NCBI RefSeq assembly: GCF_008831285.2 | Contig: NC_045149.1 | Coordinates: 13,852,629 to 13,916,628 of the forward strand | From: Nymphaea colorata | Lineage: Eukaryota; Streptophyta; Magnoliopsida; Nymphaeales; Nymphaeaceae | DNA length: 64,000 nucleotides | Direction: 5' to 3' | Shown: positions 1 to 10,899 of the stretch, in pieces | Layout: each line of letters opens with the position of its first letter | Numbering within the stretch: the stretch's first letter is position 1 | Made by a program: the position numbers and the translations under genes | Notes under the pieces: generated by a model | The model's input: only the letters and a program-made list of their open reading frames with translations | What the model was told of the DNA's origin: nothing | Databases searched by the model: none

Positions 1-1399
1 TAAACAGCTGATCATCATATGTCTCCCCCTCCATAGACTTTACAGAAGAATTTGAATATGTTCCATCACGCAGTTCTCCATTCAGTTCAAGCCCTTTCAA
101 AGTCTCTGAAGAATGATGTATTGCTTTTTCATCATCACTAGTCTCATCTGCATGGACAGTATCTCCATCCTCTGCTGCACTTTTGTTGCGTTCATCAGCA
201 TTTTCTCCATCTCCATTACTAAAACTAATGATTTATGCAAGCACCAGGCTATCCGTCTGCACTCCTTTGTTATTTTCACCTCCTTCTACAGTGTTTCTTT
301 CTTCTTTTTCTTCAGCCTCTTCTTCAACTTCTAAATCTCCTATATCTATTATAACACCATTGCTGACTGTGTCTGAACCAGCCAGAATTCTTCCACCTTC
401 TTTGCGGTCATAACTTTTTTGTCCTACTGAGTTGCCTGATGCAATGTCACTGTTATCCCCTGCAGCTTCCAGCACCATCATTTTTGTGGCAGGATTGTTT
501 GCAGTTATTTGATTGTCTGACATCTCTGAAGTGAAACCATACTCGGACATTCTCCACCCTCTTTGTAATCATAACATTTAGGTCTTGGTGAGTTCCCAGA
601 CATGATCTTGCTATTATCCCCTGGTGCATTCTGCATCATCCCCTTTGAAATGAGACTGTCTTCATTTATGTGGTTATGTGCATTATCCAAACCAGTGTCT
701 GCAGGTCCTTTTCCATGTTCTTTGTAATCATGAACTTCTTGTACCACTTCAGTGTGCATTACAGTCTTATCATTGTCACCTGGAGCCTTCAGCACTACTA
801 CTTTTGTGTTGACACCGTTTCCAATAGTCCTGTTGTCTCCCATCTCCAAACCTGTGCTACAAGGCTCTTCTCCGCAATTTTTGTGTTCATGATCTATTCT
901 GCTGTCACTCTTTGCAGTCATTTGGTTTTCTGCCATCTTGGAGGCAGCATTTCCTTTTTCAACGTCTTTATCAAAATCTTTTGGTACTACTGGTGTGCCT
1001 GAGGCAACCTCATTACTTTGCCCTGGAGTCCCTTCACTCAGCACCCTTGCATTGACAACATTCGCACTATTAGCTAGTCTAGCTTCACCATCTACATTAT
1101 CAGTATCTGATAATAAAGCACCTGTGCGTATAGCTAATGATATGTCTGAAATTGTGTTCTGTTACAAATGTGCAGATTCAGACTGTCCATTAATTTCTGG
1201 GCAGTCACTACCTAAAGATACTTCTTCCAATGTCATTTTAGATGATTTTCTATGATCTGGAGTAAAAGCTTCATTTGAATTACTTGTTCCATTTTACCTT
1301 CATAGACAGATTCAGGTCAGGCTCTGCCTGCACTTCTTTTACAAGAAAGTCATTTTTCCTATCAGCCTTTGCTGAGTCCTCAGAAGATTTTTCAGCATT
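1..1399 (-). pseudogene. Acidic repeat protein, broken copy 1 (partial)
   Basis: I do not recognise the family. Read on the minus strand, about 1.4 kb is open apart from a few breaks, is rich in D, E, N, S and K, and runs off the left edge of the window. The segment 395-1000 encodes four degenerate repeats of about 46 residues, each with a PGDNSKIxSGN-like block followed by YDYKEGG and a P-x-x-T-G-L motif. Breaks are an extra T near 1294 (absent from copy 2), an in-frame TAA near 1162, a one-base frameshift near 555 and an in-frame TAA at 233-235. The last three are shared with copy 2. After the stop at 233 the frame stays open through 1, ending in a serine- and acid-rich stretch. A possible splice acceptor (CAG) lies at 1400-1402. 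No localisation or function can be assigned. Confidence 0.55.
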
Positions 1400-1851
1400 C
1401 TGTTTTTGCATAAAATTCCAAAATCAGATAGCAGAAGAACTGGTTCTTTTTGGAACCCACATTAGTCACGTAACAAGAAAAGACATATATACAATCATCT
1501 GAAGTCCAACAAGCCTACTTTAGGTGCATTTTAATTCAATTAATTCTTAATACTGCCAAGATCATAATGAAAAAATATCAACAAACACAGTTGATAGAGT
1601 GTATGCAAATGCAACTTTCTGATGGATAGAAGGAAAAAAAGAACATGTAAGCAACTATACTGTCAGCAGTTGATACTGCATGCTTACAACCTTAGTGACG
1701 CATCTTCTACACACTAAATAGTAAATAAGCTTCCAAGGATTAGGTTTTATAGAATACTACCAGAAGAAATAACTAAATGAAGCAGAACAATGGCATATAA
1801 GTACTAGCTTTCCCTTTTGATAGGTGATTGTAAGCCTTTCCTACCACTTAC

Positions 1852-2103
1852 AAACATGCATCTACAAGGCAGGTTTCACTTGCATTCAGTGAAAGTTCTT
1901 TGCACAAATAGTTATTCCACAGGAAGGGAGACTTGACATTCCCACCACCCTCATAGTATATGAAGGAAAGCATGCGGTTCCTACCAGTGCTAGAGGATCT
2001 TTCAACACAGAAAGCACTCCAACTCCTGCAGACTGCATGGTCCCATTGAGAAGTCATATCTGGCCTTGAACTCCGAATACTAGTTGTTTTCTTCTTCAAA
2101 AAC
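1852..2103 (-). pseudogene. Possible exon of unknown gene, copy 1
   Basis: A minus-strand frame of 83 codons is bracketed by an AG acceptor at 2104-2105 and a strong GTAAGT donor at 1846-1851. It has the same length in copy 2 (6729-6980), with one synonymous difference seen (GTC/GTT valine). It lies upstream of, and on the same strand as, the acidic-protein frame, so it could be an earlier exon of the same gene. The splice phases do not obviously join. No family is recognised, and with only two copies conservation is weak evidence. Confidence 0.25.
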
Positions 2104-3344
2104 TCTTGAAAATATTAGAAAACCCTGAGCTTAATCAAATAACTCCCTTAATTTTCAACATTTTCTTATCAAGATAATCTATAACCACCTATTCAACGTT
2201 TCCATTTAAGCCAAATTCTTGTTTCAGAATATCCATACTATGTTGGCCTACTAGAGCTTTACAAATTTACTTTGGAAAATTTTCCATTACATTGATTGAT
2301 TATTTTTTGAATAATAAAAAAGTACAGAAACTAATTTTCTGTTTCTAGGTAAAGCAGTGGATTAAGAGTAAACATGTGTCATCAGCAGGCCACCAGCACT
2401 GTTTGTGCGTTATATTGTTCCTTTCAGGTTTAAATGGAGATGGACATGAAGCAATATGTGTCAAAGTGATGGGGAAAAAGTAGCAGAGGCAAGGAAAAAA
2501 TAACATTGACATCTGCCACAGTTAAGTTAACGTAGGATAAGCCTGGCCATGAAAATCTCCACAAACGAAGTATGTGCTTCTGGTAACAAGGATGGCCTGT
2601 AGCAGTAGGTTGGTGCCTCCACTTATGAAGAATGTAAATGGTCGCATTTCACTGCCTGATATTGGTAAATTTTCAACGTACACCAAATTTTTTAGGAAAA
2701 ACTTTACTAAACTGTACTTATTACAGTGAGGCGGGCAGCTGGCACAGGTGACCAATGAGTCTAACATTGCTCCACTTACCTCATCAAGTAGGAATTAGGT
2801 AGAAAAGTATCAAAATCTTATTCTGATCTATGTTTCAAAATTCAAAGTGACCAATGTACATTGAAGATCTCTCAAGGTTTTTTTTCTTGTTTTTCTGCGG
2901 CTGCTGCTAGTGCTTTTGCAAGCATTACTATATATGACTTGTTGACTTACTACTACTAGTACTATTTTGCCGCTGCTGCTGTTAATTTCTCAGTTTGTGA
3001 CTGGTTGCTTTCTTATTGTACATCCATCTAATCAAAGTTAAATGATAGCAACCTAACTCCAAGGTTATGCTGAACACATGTTCCTATGTCATTTTTGGTT
3101 CCTTATTTGTGTCTGTTTAGCCACTAGTATAACATATTTTTTATACTTGGAAGTTCAGAAACATCTTGATAAATCACGGGTACCCAATGTAAAAGTGGAT
3201 TCTGCACTAAAATTTTTCTCTTCTGCCTGTTTTTGATCTGAAATTAGGTTGAGGCAATGAACTTGCTTACTGTGTTTTATCCTCAATCCTTTTCCAGAGA
3301 AAGTTTTATGTGCCATTCTCACATTTACGTTGAATGATCTGCAG

Positions 3345-3442
3345 TTCCCGTACCATGAGTTTGTAGATCGCTCAGCAATGTACAGAGTGGGATCATTGTT
3401 CTATGCAATTTACTTTATAGTTAGCTTCCCCATGTTCATAAG
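3345..3442 (+). pseudogene. CPI1: Cycloeucalenol cycloisomerase exon, copy 1
   Basis: A 98-bp exon between a TGCAG acceptor and a GTAAGA donor encodes FPYHEFVDRSAMYRVGS followed by LFYAIYFIVSFPMFIR. This closely matches, from memory, the conserved C-terminal membrane region of plant cyclopropylsterol isomerase, the ER sterol-pathway enzyme that opens the cyclopropane ring of cycloeucalenol to give obtusifoliol. The plant family is about 280 residues long. Only this roughly 32-residue exon is seen here; neighbouring exons were not found in the flanking 3 kb, so it is an isolated gene fragment. The exon itself has no stop. The same exon is repeated at 8223-8320. Confidence 0.8.
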
Positions 3443-3788
3443 GTAAGATACTGACAGAAAAAATATTGTGAAGCTTTGAGATTCTACATCATTTATAATT
3501 TCTTTTACAAATAGAGTTTTGTTCTTTTCTTTTGCAAGACAACATATGCTTCTAAATTTCAGTTTAAAATGCATATCTTACAAAATAGCACATATGCAAC
3601 AGATGCACACACACACATTTATCACGTCATTTGGGATTTGCTGCATCTTTAGAATGAAGAATACATAAAAAGTATGAAAAGCTGTTTAGGAAGCAAACCC
3701 TGCTCACCATTATTTTGCAATTACCCTATCTTGGACTACTTTTTGGTCTTCAAAGTTATTTTCTTGCTCCTGAATTTGATTAATAACA

Positions 3789-5027
3789 AGTAAAATGTAC
3801 ACGAGACCAGATCAAATTTTCTGGATAGAGTTCCAATAATATCAATGCTTAGAGTTGGAGTCCATAATAAGACAGGAAAACTTTTAGACGTATATGTTTC
3901 CCACCACTCGCTCTTTATCTGCAAAGGGCCATGTATGTGGTTGTGGAAGTAGGCCTGAACTAGAAGCTAAGCTCATTAAAGCTTGGCTGGAGCTCAGTCT
4001 TAACCATGTACGAGTTCATGACTCGACTGGTTTATGTAAGCGGAATGGAGTTGTTCAATGAACTCGGTTAGTTAAAGCGTGACTCGGTTCAAAAGATACC
4101 TGGTTCGAGTTGTTGCAAGAAACGATTCGCACTAAACCGCTTTCCAAATGTGACACGAACGATCGGGCGGCCTTCTTTCTTTCGCTCCTCCACTCATCCT
4201 CGGTGGTCGTCAAGTCCTCCGTCGCCTTGCCTTGCATCTTCTTCGACGCTCGTCGAGTTCTTCACTCCCGACTACCGCTCTCCCTGGCCGGCCGCCGCGT
4301 CCTCCAACTCTCCGACGGTCGATCTCCCGTCCGGCGTCCTCAAGTGGATCATGTGGAGCAAAATTGATCTGTGATCGTGGGTATGAACTTGTTCGTGGAT
4401 GCTGTTTGGAGTAGTTTTTCGTGGAACAACCTCATTCGTCAGGTTACTCATGTCTCTCTCTCTCTCTCTCTCACTCTCTCTCTTTTTCTCTGCTGTGGGT
4501 AGGTGGTAGCCGAACAGCGAATCGCTTCTCGCCGTCTTGAGCTCCCTTATCTGTTCCTCTGTTCCACCGGCAGCCATCGCCCATCGGCCCATTGCTGTTT
4601 ACGATGGCTGCCGTGCTGTTTACCAACATTAGGGCTCCTTACTATGTCTGTTTCCCCTTCTCTTCCTCCCGGTAACTTCTATGCCCATTGCAGGGCACAG
4701 AATTTTTGTTGGGTTTTCATGTATTCCGTTTTGGGTGTTCTCATAATTACCGTCGACTGCATTTTATTGTCTTCGATTCACTGTCTGTTTCCTTTCTTGT
4801 GCGAATTCTGTTGTTGGGTGTGACGCTTTGGTGATGTTTAGGCTTTTCTGATTATTCTTGCTTTTGCTGATTCTGTTGTTGGGATTGGGTTCATGACGGA
4901 TGCTTGTTCTTGGGCCTGGTTTGGATATGTTGGTCTTCAATTTTAAACTTAGTTTCGTGTATTTTGATTTTGCTGGTAGCCAATGACAACAGGCTTATAA
5001 CCTGTAAAGGAAAGCAATCTTATATCG
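3789..5027. other. Unique spacer between duplicated segments, GC-rich 5'-end-like
   Basis: About 1.24 kb separates the two copies. Bases 3945-4110 carry the GAGCTC/ACTCG-rich dispersed repeat. Bases 4130-4370 are strikingly GC-rich for this window, with a run of CG dinucleotides and open plus-strand frames up to about 85 codons. A CT microsatellite follows at 4452-4482, then T-rich sequence with short open frames. This resembles a plant promoter, 5' UTR or first exon. No protein family is recognised in any frame, so it is not called as a gene. Confidence 0.4.
4452..4482. repeat. CT microsatellite
   Basis: A run of about 15 CT dinucleotides broken by one CA, just downstream of a GC-rich block. 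Such pyrimidine runs are common in plant 5' UTRs and core promoters. Confidence 0.85.
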
Positions 5028-6288
5028 GCATGGACAGTATCTCCATCCTCTGCTGCACTTTTGTTGCGTTCATCAGCATTTTCTCCATCTCCATTACTAA
5101 AAGTAATGATTTATGCAAGCACCAGGCTATCCGTCTGCACTCCTTTGTTATTTTCACCTCCTTCTACAGTGTTTCTTTCTTCTTTTTCTTCAGCCTCTTC
5201 TTCAACTTCTAAATCTCCTATATCTATTATAACACCATTGCTGACTGTGTCTGAACCAGCCAGAATTCTTCCACCTTCTTTGCGGTCATAACTTTTTTGT
5301 CCTACTGAGTTGCCTGATGCAATGTCACTGTTATCCCCTGCAGCTTCCAGCACCATCATTTTTGTGGCAGGATTGTTTGCAGTTATTTGATTGTCTGACA
5401 TCTCTGAAGTGAAACCATACTCGGACATTCTCCACCCTCTTTGTAATCATAACATTTAGGTCTTGGTGAGTTCCCAGACATGATCTTGCTATTATCCCCT
5501 GGTGCATTCTGCATCATCCCCTTTGAAATGAGACTGTCTGCATTTATATGGTTATGTGCATTATCCAAACCAGTGTCTGCAGGTCCTTTTCCATGTTCTT
5601 TGTAATCATGAACTTCTTGTACCACTTCAGTGTGCATTACAGTCTTATCATTGTCACCTGGAGCCTTCAGCACTACTACTTTTGTGTTGACACCATTTCC
5701 AATAGTCCTGTTGTCTCCCATCTCCAAACCTGTGCTACAAGGCTCTTCTCCGCAATTTTTGTGTTCATGATCTATTCTGCTGTCACTCTTTGCAGTCATT
5801 TGGTTTTCTGCCATCATGGAGGCAGCATTTCCTTTTTCAACGTCTTTATCAAAATCTTTTGGTACTACTGCTGTGCCTGAGGCAACCTCATTACTTTGCC
5901 CTGGAGTCCCTTCACTCAGCACCCTTGCATTGACAACATTCGCACTATTAGCTAGTCTAGCTTCAGCATCTACATTATCAGTATCTGATAATAAAGAGCC
6001 TGTGCGTATAGCTAATGATATGTCTGAAATTGTGTTCTGTTACAAATGTGCAGATTCAGACTGTCCATTAATTTCTGGGCAGTCACTACCTAAAGATACT
6101 TCTTCCAATGTCATTTTAGATGATTTTCTATGATCTGGAGTAAAAGCTTCATTTGAATTACTTGTTCCATTTACCTTCATAGACAGATTCAGGTCAGGCT
6201 CTGCCTGCACTTCTTTTACAAGAAAGTCATTTTTCCTATCAGCCTTTGCTGAGTCCTCAGAAGATTTTTCAGCATTCTGTTTTTGCAT
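5028..6288 (-). pseudogene. Acidic repeat protein, broken copy 2
   Basis: Same unrecognised acidic repeat protein as at 1-1399, but here the 5' part is better preserved. The frame is open from a Met codon at 6286-6288, without the extra T of copy 1, down to an in-frame TAA at 6040-6042. It continues in the same frame to a shared one-base frameshift near 5433 and an in-frame TAA at 5111-5113. The last 149 bases present in copy 1 are absent, since the duplication breakpoint truncates the 3' end. Repeats of about 46 residues with GDN and YDYKEGG motifs occupy about 5270-5880. Disablements shared with copy 1 must predate the duplication. Confidence 0.55.
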
Positions 6289-6728
6289 AAAATTCCAAAA
6301 TCAGATCGCAGAAGAACTGGTTCTTTTTGGAACCCACATTAGTCACGTAACAAGAAAAGACATATATACAATCATCTGAAGTCCAACAAGCCTACTTTAG
6401 GTGCATTTTAATTCAATTAATTCTTAATACTGCCAAGATCATAATGAAAAAATATCAACAAACACAGTTGATAGAGTGTATGCAAATGCAACTTTCTGAT
6501 GGATAGAAGGAAAAAAAGAACATGTAAGCAACTATACTGTCAGCAGTTGATACTGCATGCTTACAACCTTAGTGACGCATCTTCTACACACTAAATAGTA
6601 AATAAGCTTCCAAGGATTAGGTTTTATAGAATACTACCAGAAGAAATAACTAAATGAAGCAGAACAATGGCATATAAGTACTAGCTTTCCCTTTTGATAG
6701 GTGATTGTAAGCCTTTCCTACCACTTAC

Positions 6729-6980
6729 AAACATGCATCTACAAGGCAGGTTTCACTTGCATTCAGTGAAAGTTCTTTGCACAAATAGTTATTCCACAGG
6801 AAGGGAGACTTAACATTCCCACCACCCTCATAGTATATGAAGGAAAGCATGCGGTTCCTACCAGTGCTAGAGGATCTTTCAACACAGAAAGCACTCCAAC
6901 TCCTGCAGACTGCATGGTCCCATTGAGAAGTCATATCTGGCCTTGAACTCCGAATACTAGTTGTTTTCTTCTTCAAAAAC
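6729..6980 (-). pseudogene. Possible exon of unknown gene, copy 2
   Basis: Duplicate of the candidate exon at 1852-2103, with the same acceptor, the same GTAAGT donor and an unchanged 83-codon frame. The only difference noticed is synonymous. Function unknown. Confidence 0.25.
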
Positions 6981-8222
6981 TCTTGAAAATATTAGAAAAC
7001 CCTGAGCTTAATCAAATAACTCCCTTAATTTTCAACATTTTCTTATCAAGATAATCTGTAACCACCTATTCAACGTTTCCATTTAAGCCAAATTCTTGTT
7101 TCAGAATATCCATACTATGTTGGCCTACTAGAGCTTTACAAATTTACTTTGGAAAATTTTCCATTACATTGATTGATTATTTTTTGAATAATAAAAAAGT
7201 ACAGAAACTAATTTTCTGTTTCTAGGTAAAGCAGTGGATTAAGAGTAAACATGTGTCATCAGCAGGCCACCAGCACTGTTTGTGCGTTATATTGTTCCTT
7301 TCAGGTTTAACTGGAGATGGACATGAAGCAATATGTGTCAAAGTGATGGGGAAAAAGTAGCAGAGGCAAGGAAAAAATAACATTAACATCTGCCACAGTT
7401 AAGTTAACGTAGGATAAGCCTGGCCATGAAAATCTCCACAAACAAAGTATGTGCTTCTGGTAACAAGGATGGCCTGTAGCAGTAGGTTGGTGCCTCCACT
7501 TATGAAGAATGTAAATGGTGGCATTTCACTGCCTGATATTGGTAAATTTTCAACGTACACCAAATTTTTTAGGAAAAACTTTACTAAACCGTACTTATTA
7601 CAGTGAGGCGGGCAGCTGGCACAGGTGACCAATGAGTGTAACATTGCTCCACTTACCTCATCAAGTAGGAATTAGGTAGAAAAGTATCAAAATCTTATTC
7701 TGATCTATGTTTCAAAATTCAAAGTGACCAATGTACATTGAAGATCTCTCAAGGTTTTTTTCTTGTTTTTCTGCGGCTGCTGCTAGTGCTTTTGCAAGCA
7801 TTACTATATATGACTCGTTGACTTTTACTACTACTAGTACTATTTTGCCGCTGCTGCTGTTAATTTTTCAGTTTGTGACTGGTTGCTTTCTTATTGTACA
7901 TCCATCTAATCAAAGTTAAATGATAGCAACCTAACTCCAAGGTTATGCTGAACACATGTTCCTATGTCATTTTTGGTTCCTTATTTGTGTCTGTTTAGCC
8001 ACTAGTATAACACATGTTTTATACTTGGAAGTTCAGAAACATCTTGATAAATCACGGGTACTCAATGTAAAAGTGGATTCTGCACTAAAATTTTTCTCTT
8101 CTGCCTGTTTTTGATCTGAAATTAGGTTGAGGCAATGAACTTGCTTACTGTGTTTTATCCTCAATCCTTTTCCAGAGAAAGTTTTATGTGCCATTCTCAC
8201 ATTTATGTTGAATGATCTGCAG

Positions 8223-8320
8223 TTCCCGTACCATGAGTTTGTAGATCGCTCAGCAATGTACAGAGTGGGATCATTGTTCTATGCAATTTACTTTATAGTT
8301 AGCTTCCCCATGTTCATAAG
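8223..8320 (+). pseudogene. CPI1: Cycloeucalenol cycloisomerase exon, copy 2
   Basis: Identical in protein sequence to the exon at 3345-3442, with the same TGCAG acceptor and GTAAGA donor. It is isolated, with no other CPI1 exon recognised on either side. The encoded stretch is part of the ER-membrane sterol isomerase and cannot be functional alone. Confidence 0.8.
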
Positions 8321-9281
8321 GTAAGATACTGACAGAAAAAATATTGTGAAGCTTTGAGATTCTACATCATTTATAATTTCTTTTACAAATAGAGTTTTGT
8401 TCTTTTCTTTTGCAAGACAACATATGCTTCTAAATTTCAGTTTAAAATGCATATCTTACAAAATAGCACATATGCAACAGATGCACACACACATTTATCA
8501 CGTCATTTGGGATTTGCTGCATCTTTAGAATGAAGAATACATAAAAAGTATGAAAAGCTGTTTAGGAAGCAAACCCTGCTCACCATTATTTTGCAATTAC
8601 CCTATCTTGGACTACTTTTTGGTCTTCAAAGTTATTTTCTTGCTCCTGAATTTGATTAATAACATGTAGATGGTCTTGCATGTAGTTTAATGGTTATTGA
8701 ACTATCCCAATGGATAATGATGCCTAATTGCCAGCAAATTCTAGCTAAAGCTATTTATGAAAAAGGAAAATGTTGCAATCAAATGGGCTAATGAACTTAT
8801 TTATGAGCAAAATGTTCTTGCTTCTGTGTATATGCATTGTGTATTTTTTTAACTGCTTTTGGTCGTACTGTTGCAAAACTGATTGTGTTTGTAAATGGAA
8901 AGTAGAACTGACACGTGAGAATATCTTTTATAAAATAGTGTACCAACAAGTTTCATGATATTGAGAGATTTCATGTGAAAATGAGGAGGATATGATAAGA
9001 ATTCATTTTGGTGAGGATGTTGCCAAAGCTTCATGAAGTTGAGCATGATGGCATTTTGACCATATTGATTGTTTGTGGAAATTTCTTGAACATGAGATGT
9101 TGCAAATTGCAATACAGCTAGAAAACATGCGGACATCACTTTGCTGGTTTCATGAAGATGAGAGCAATATGGTTGTGATGCATATGTACTTCATGAGATG
9201 TATTTTTGCTTCGTGCTTCTTATTAGTGATTTGCTTCTGCCCTGAGATTCACTTTACATGCTATTTATAAAATTCCTCCTT

Positions 9282-9562
9282 TGGAAGGTGATGTTAAAAG
9301 CAGGAAAATATGAGCTTGTTCACAAGTTTTTTGGAAAAATGAGAAAAAGAGGACTTGCTCCAAATTCTCACACATATAAAGGTGACGTCATCTTTACTTT
9401 TTGGAAATGCATTTCATAGATATTACTTAAGGCTAAAGTATGTGTTCTTCCTTTAACTTCTCAGTTCTTATGACTGCCTGTTGGAGAGAAGGTAAGATAG
9501 ACGATGCTGTTGAAGCAGTTTTGGATATGGAACGGAGGGGAGTAGTTGGGTCGGCTAGTGTG
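9282..9562 (+). pseudogene. PPR protein fragment, DG1-like (two exons)
   Basis: Exon one (9282-9381) encodes a peptide with VMLKAGKYELVHKFFGKM and RGLAPNSHTYK. Exon two (9465-9562) encodes VLMTACWREGKIDDAVEAV and MERRGVVGSAS. They join in phase across an 83-bp intron with a GTGACG donor and TTCTCAG acceptor; the split codon gives Val. Together they read as two consecutive pentatricopeptide repeats (organelle RNA-binding helical repeats), and the wording is closest to the DELAYED GREENING 1 type as I remember it. Homology stops after GSAS and a stop follows soon after. Nothing upstream or downstream matches the rest of a several-hundred-residue PPR protein, so this is a captured fragment. Confidence 0.7.
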
Positions 9563-10655
9563 GGAAACCTCAGATGATGATTTCAAGGAACAAAGTAATG
9601 CAATGTAAGCATCTCAAAAATCATGTTATTGTCATTGTCTCAATCATATCTTTAGAACTACTATGCAATTTTGGAAATCTATTGTTAAAGAATGTGTTCT
9701 TTGATATGTATTAAATGGAAACCAGTTTTCAGTTGAGCCACTTAGGTTGGAATTGCCACATTATTTAGCATTCATAAACTTTTTTTGGATTTTTGAATCT
9801 TTCTCATTAACCTCACACGGCACTGGCGTAAAGGTTTGTAATTTTGCTTGCTCAATTGTTTTGATTTTTTTTTTAGGTGTGATTTTATGTCTTGAAGTTA
9901 GTAAAAAATAGGATTCAACTCAGTAATTAAAGGTTCACTCCATTTTATGGGTGTGTTTCTATTCTCCTTGTATTAAATGGCCATTTTTTTGCTATTATTG
10001 AATTATTGAGCTTAAAATGCAAGGAAGGATCAATTAGATAGGTGGGGATAGAGTAGATAGATTGTTTGCATTTGACTTTTAAATTTAATTGTGTAATTGA
10101 TTGTTAATTTCTTTTTTTTTTGTCATCCAATAATTTTCAGATTAAATGAGTTTACTAATCTATATCGACAACCAACCTTTTGTATAGAAGTCCCTAGGAG
10201 AGTTGGTGAAGTTCAATTTTCTACGGAACCAACCTATGTTGTTTTGCATTCACCCTCTTCTTTAGAGTAGAATTCCTTCCTCTTGATGATATATTATTTG
10301 ATGTCAAGATTTTTTTTGTGAAAGTGATAATTTTTAGTTTTGCTTGAAAACATTTTAAAAGTATCTTCTCACACCATGATGTGGCTTTGTTTTATTCTTA
10401 GTACCTCCTTGAGTAGAAGAATAAAATTTCAAGTTTTTGTCGCCAAACAATGGAAGAGGAAAATTGAAAAGATCCTGGATATGAGTAGTAAGGAAACGTC
10501 CTGTGAAGTTGAGAATGTCAAAACTAGGAAATGCTATTGACTCTGGTAATCAAACATTTGCAAGGATTTAGCAGGAAAATATCCTGAGAGAGAAGCCAAA
10601 ATGCTTTGTAAGATCTTGAAAGATAGCAAAATGAGAGTTGAGAGATGGGCTGGGG
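9563..10655. other. Non-coding, nothing recognised
   Basis: AT-rich sequence with T homopolymers and no supported coding region. The longest plus-strand frame (10340-10540, 66 codons) has no recognisable domain. Confidence 0.5.
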
Positions 10656-10659
10656 GCTT

Positions 10660-10899
10660 GTGTAGTCGTTCCTCTGGGTCAGTGATCAAGAGTACCGGGT
10701 AGACATATAGGTGATTTATGTCTATACCGCGAAGATAACGACTTATGAACCTTTGGCTCGTTGAAAACCCGCAAGGTGAAGCGGGTTGGATACGTGACAA
10801 AGCTACACACAACCACCAAGGGGGTGGAGCTTCGTAGTAGCCTTTGGGGTGGTGAGGTATTCCCTCAAAGGTGAAGGTCGGCCTAAAAAAAAAAAAATC
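10660..10899 (+). mobile_element. Possible short retroposon ending in poly(A)
   Basis: About 240 bp with more balanced base composition than its surroundings, ending in a run of 13 A residues at about 10887-10899. It contains a GAGTACCGGGT segment loosely like a polymerase III B box. Length and A-tail would fit a SINE or a truncated LINE, but no clear A box or target-site duplication was found. Confidence 0.25.

Larger units (their letters stand above)
150..3788. repeat. Segmental duplication, copy 1 (3.6 kb)
   Basis: This segment matches 5028-8664 in direct orientation almost base for base, at an offset of 4877-4879. It holds the acidic-protein pseudogene (minus strand), a possible 252-bp exon (minus strand) and a CPI1 exon (plus strand). 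Differences are scattered substitutions, an extra T near 1294, an extra pair of CA repeats near 3610 and small indels near 2880 and 2945. The homology stops sharply at both ends. The left flank here continues the acidic reading frame (1-149), whereas the left flank of copy 2 does not. Confidence 0.95.
5028..8664. repeat. Segmental duplication, copy 2 (3.6 kb)
   Basis: Direct-orientation copy of 150-3788. The left breakpoint cuts the acidic-protein frame and joins it to the spacer. The right breakpoint (after TTGATTAATAACA) leads into different sequence from copy 1. Because both flanks differ, this is not a simple head-to-tail tandem of one unit. Confidence 0.95.

Noticed and set aside
670-1255. 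Plus-strand open frames opposite the acidic repeat gene
   Set aside because: Shadow frames created by the strong codon bias of the minus-strand acidic frame.
2522-2767. 81-codon minus-strand frame, duplicated at 7399-7644
   Set aside because: Differences between the copies are amino-acid-changing (for example Arg/Pro, Ser/Gly), no motif is present and splice signals are weak.
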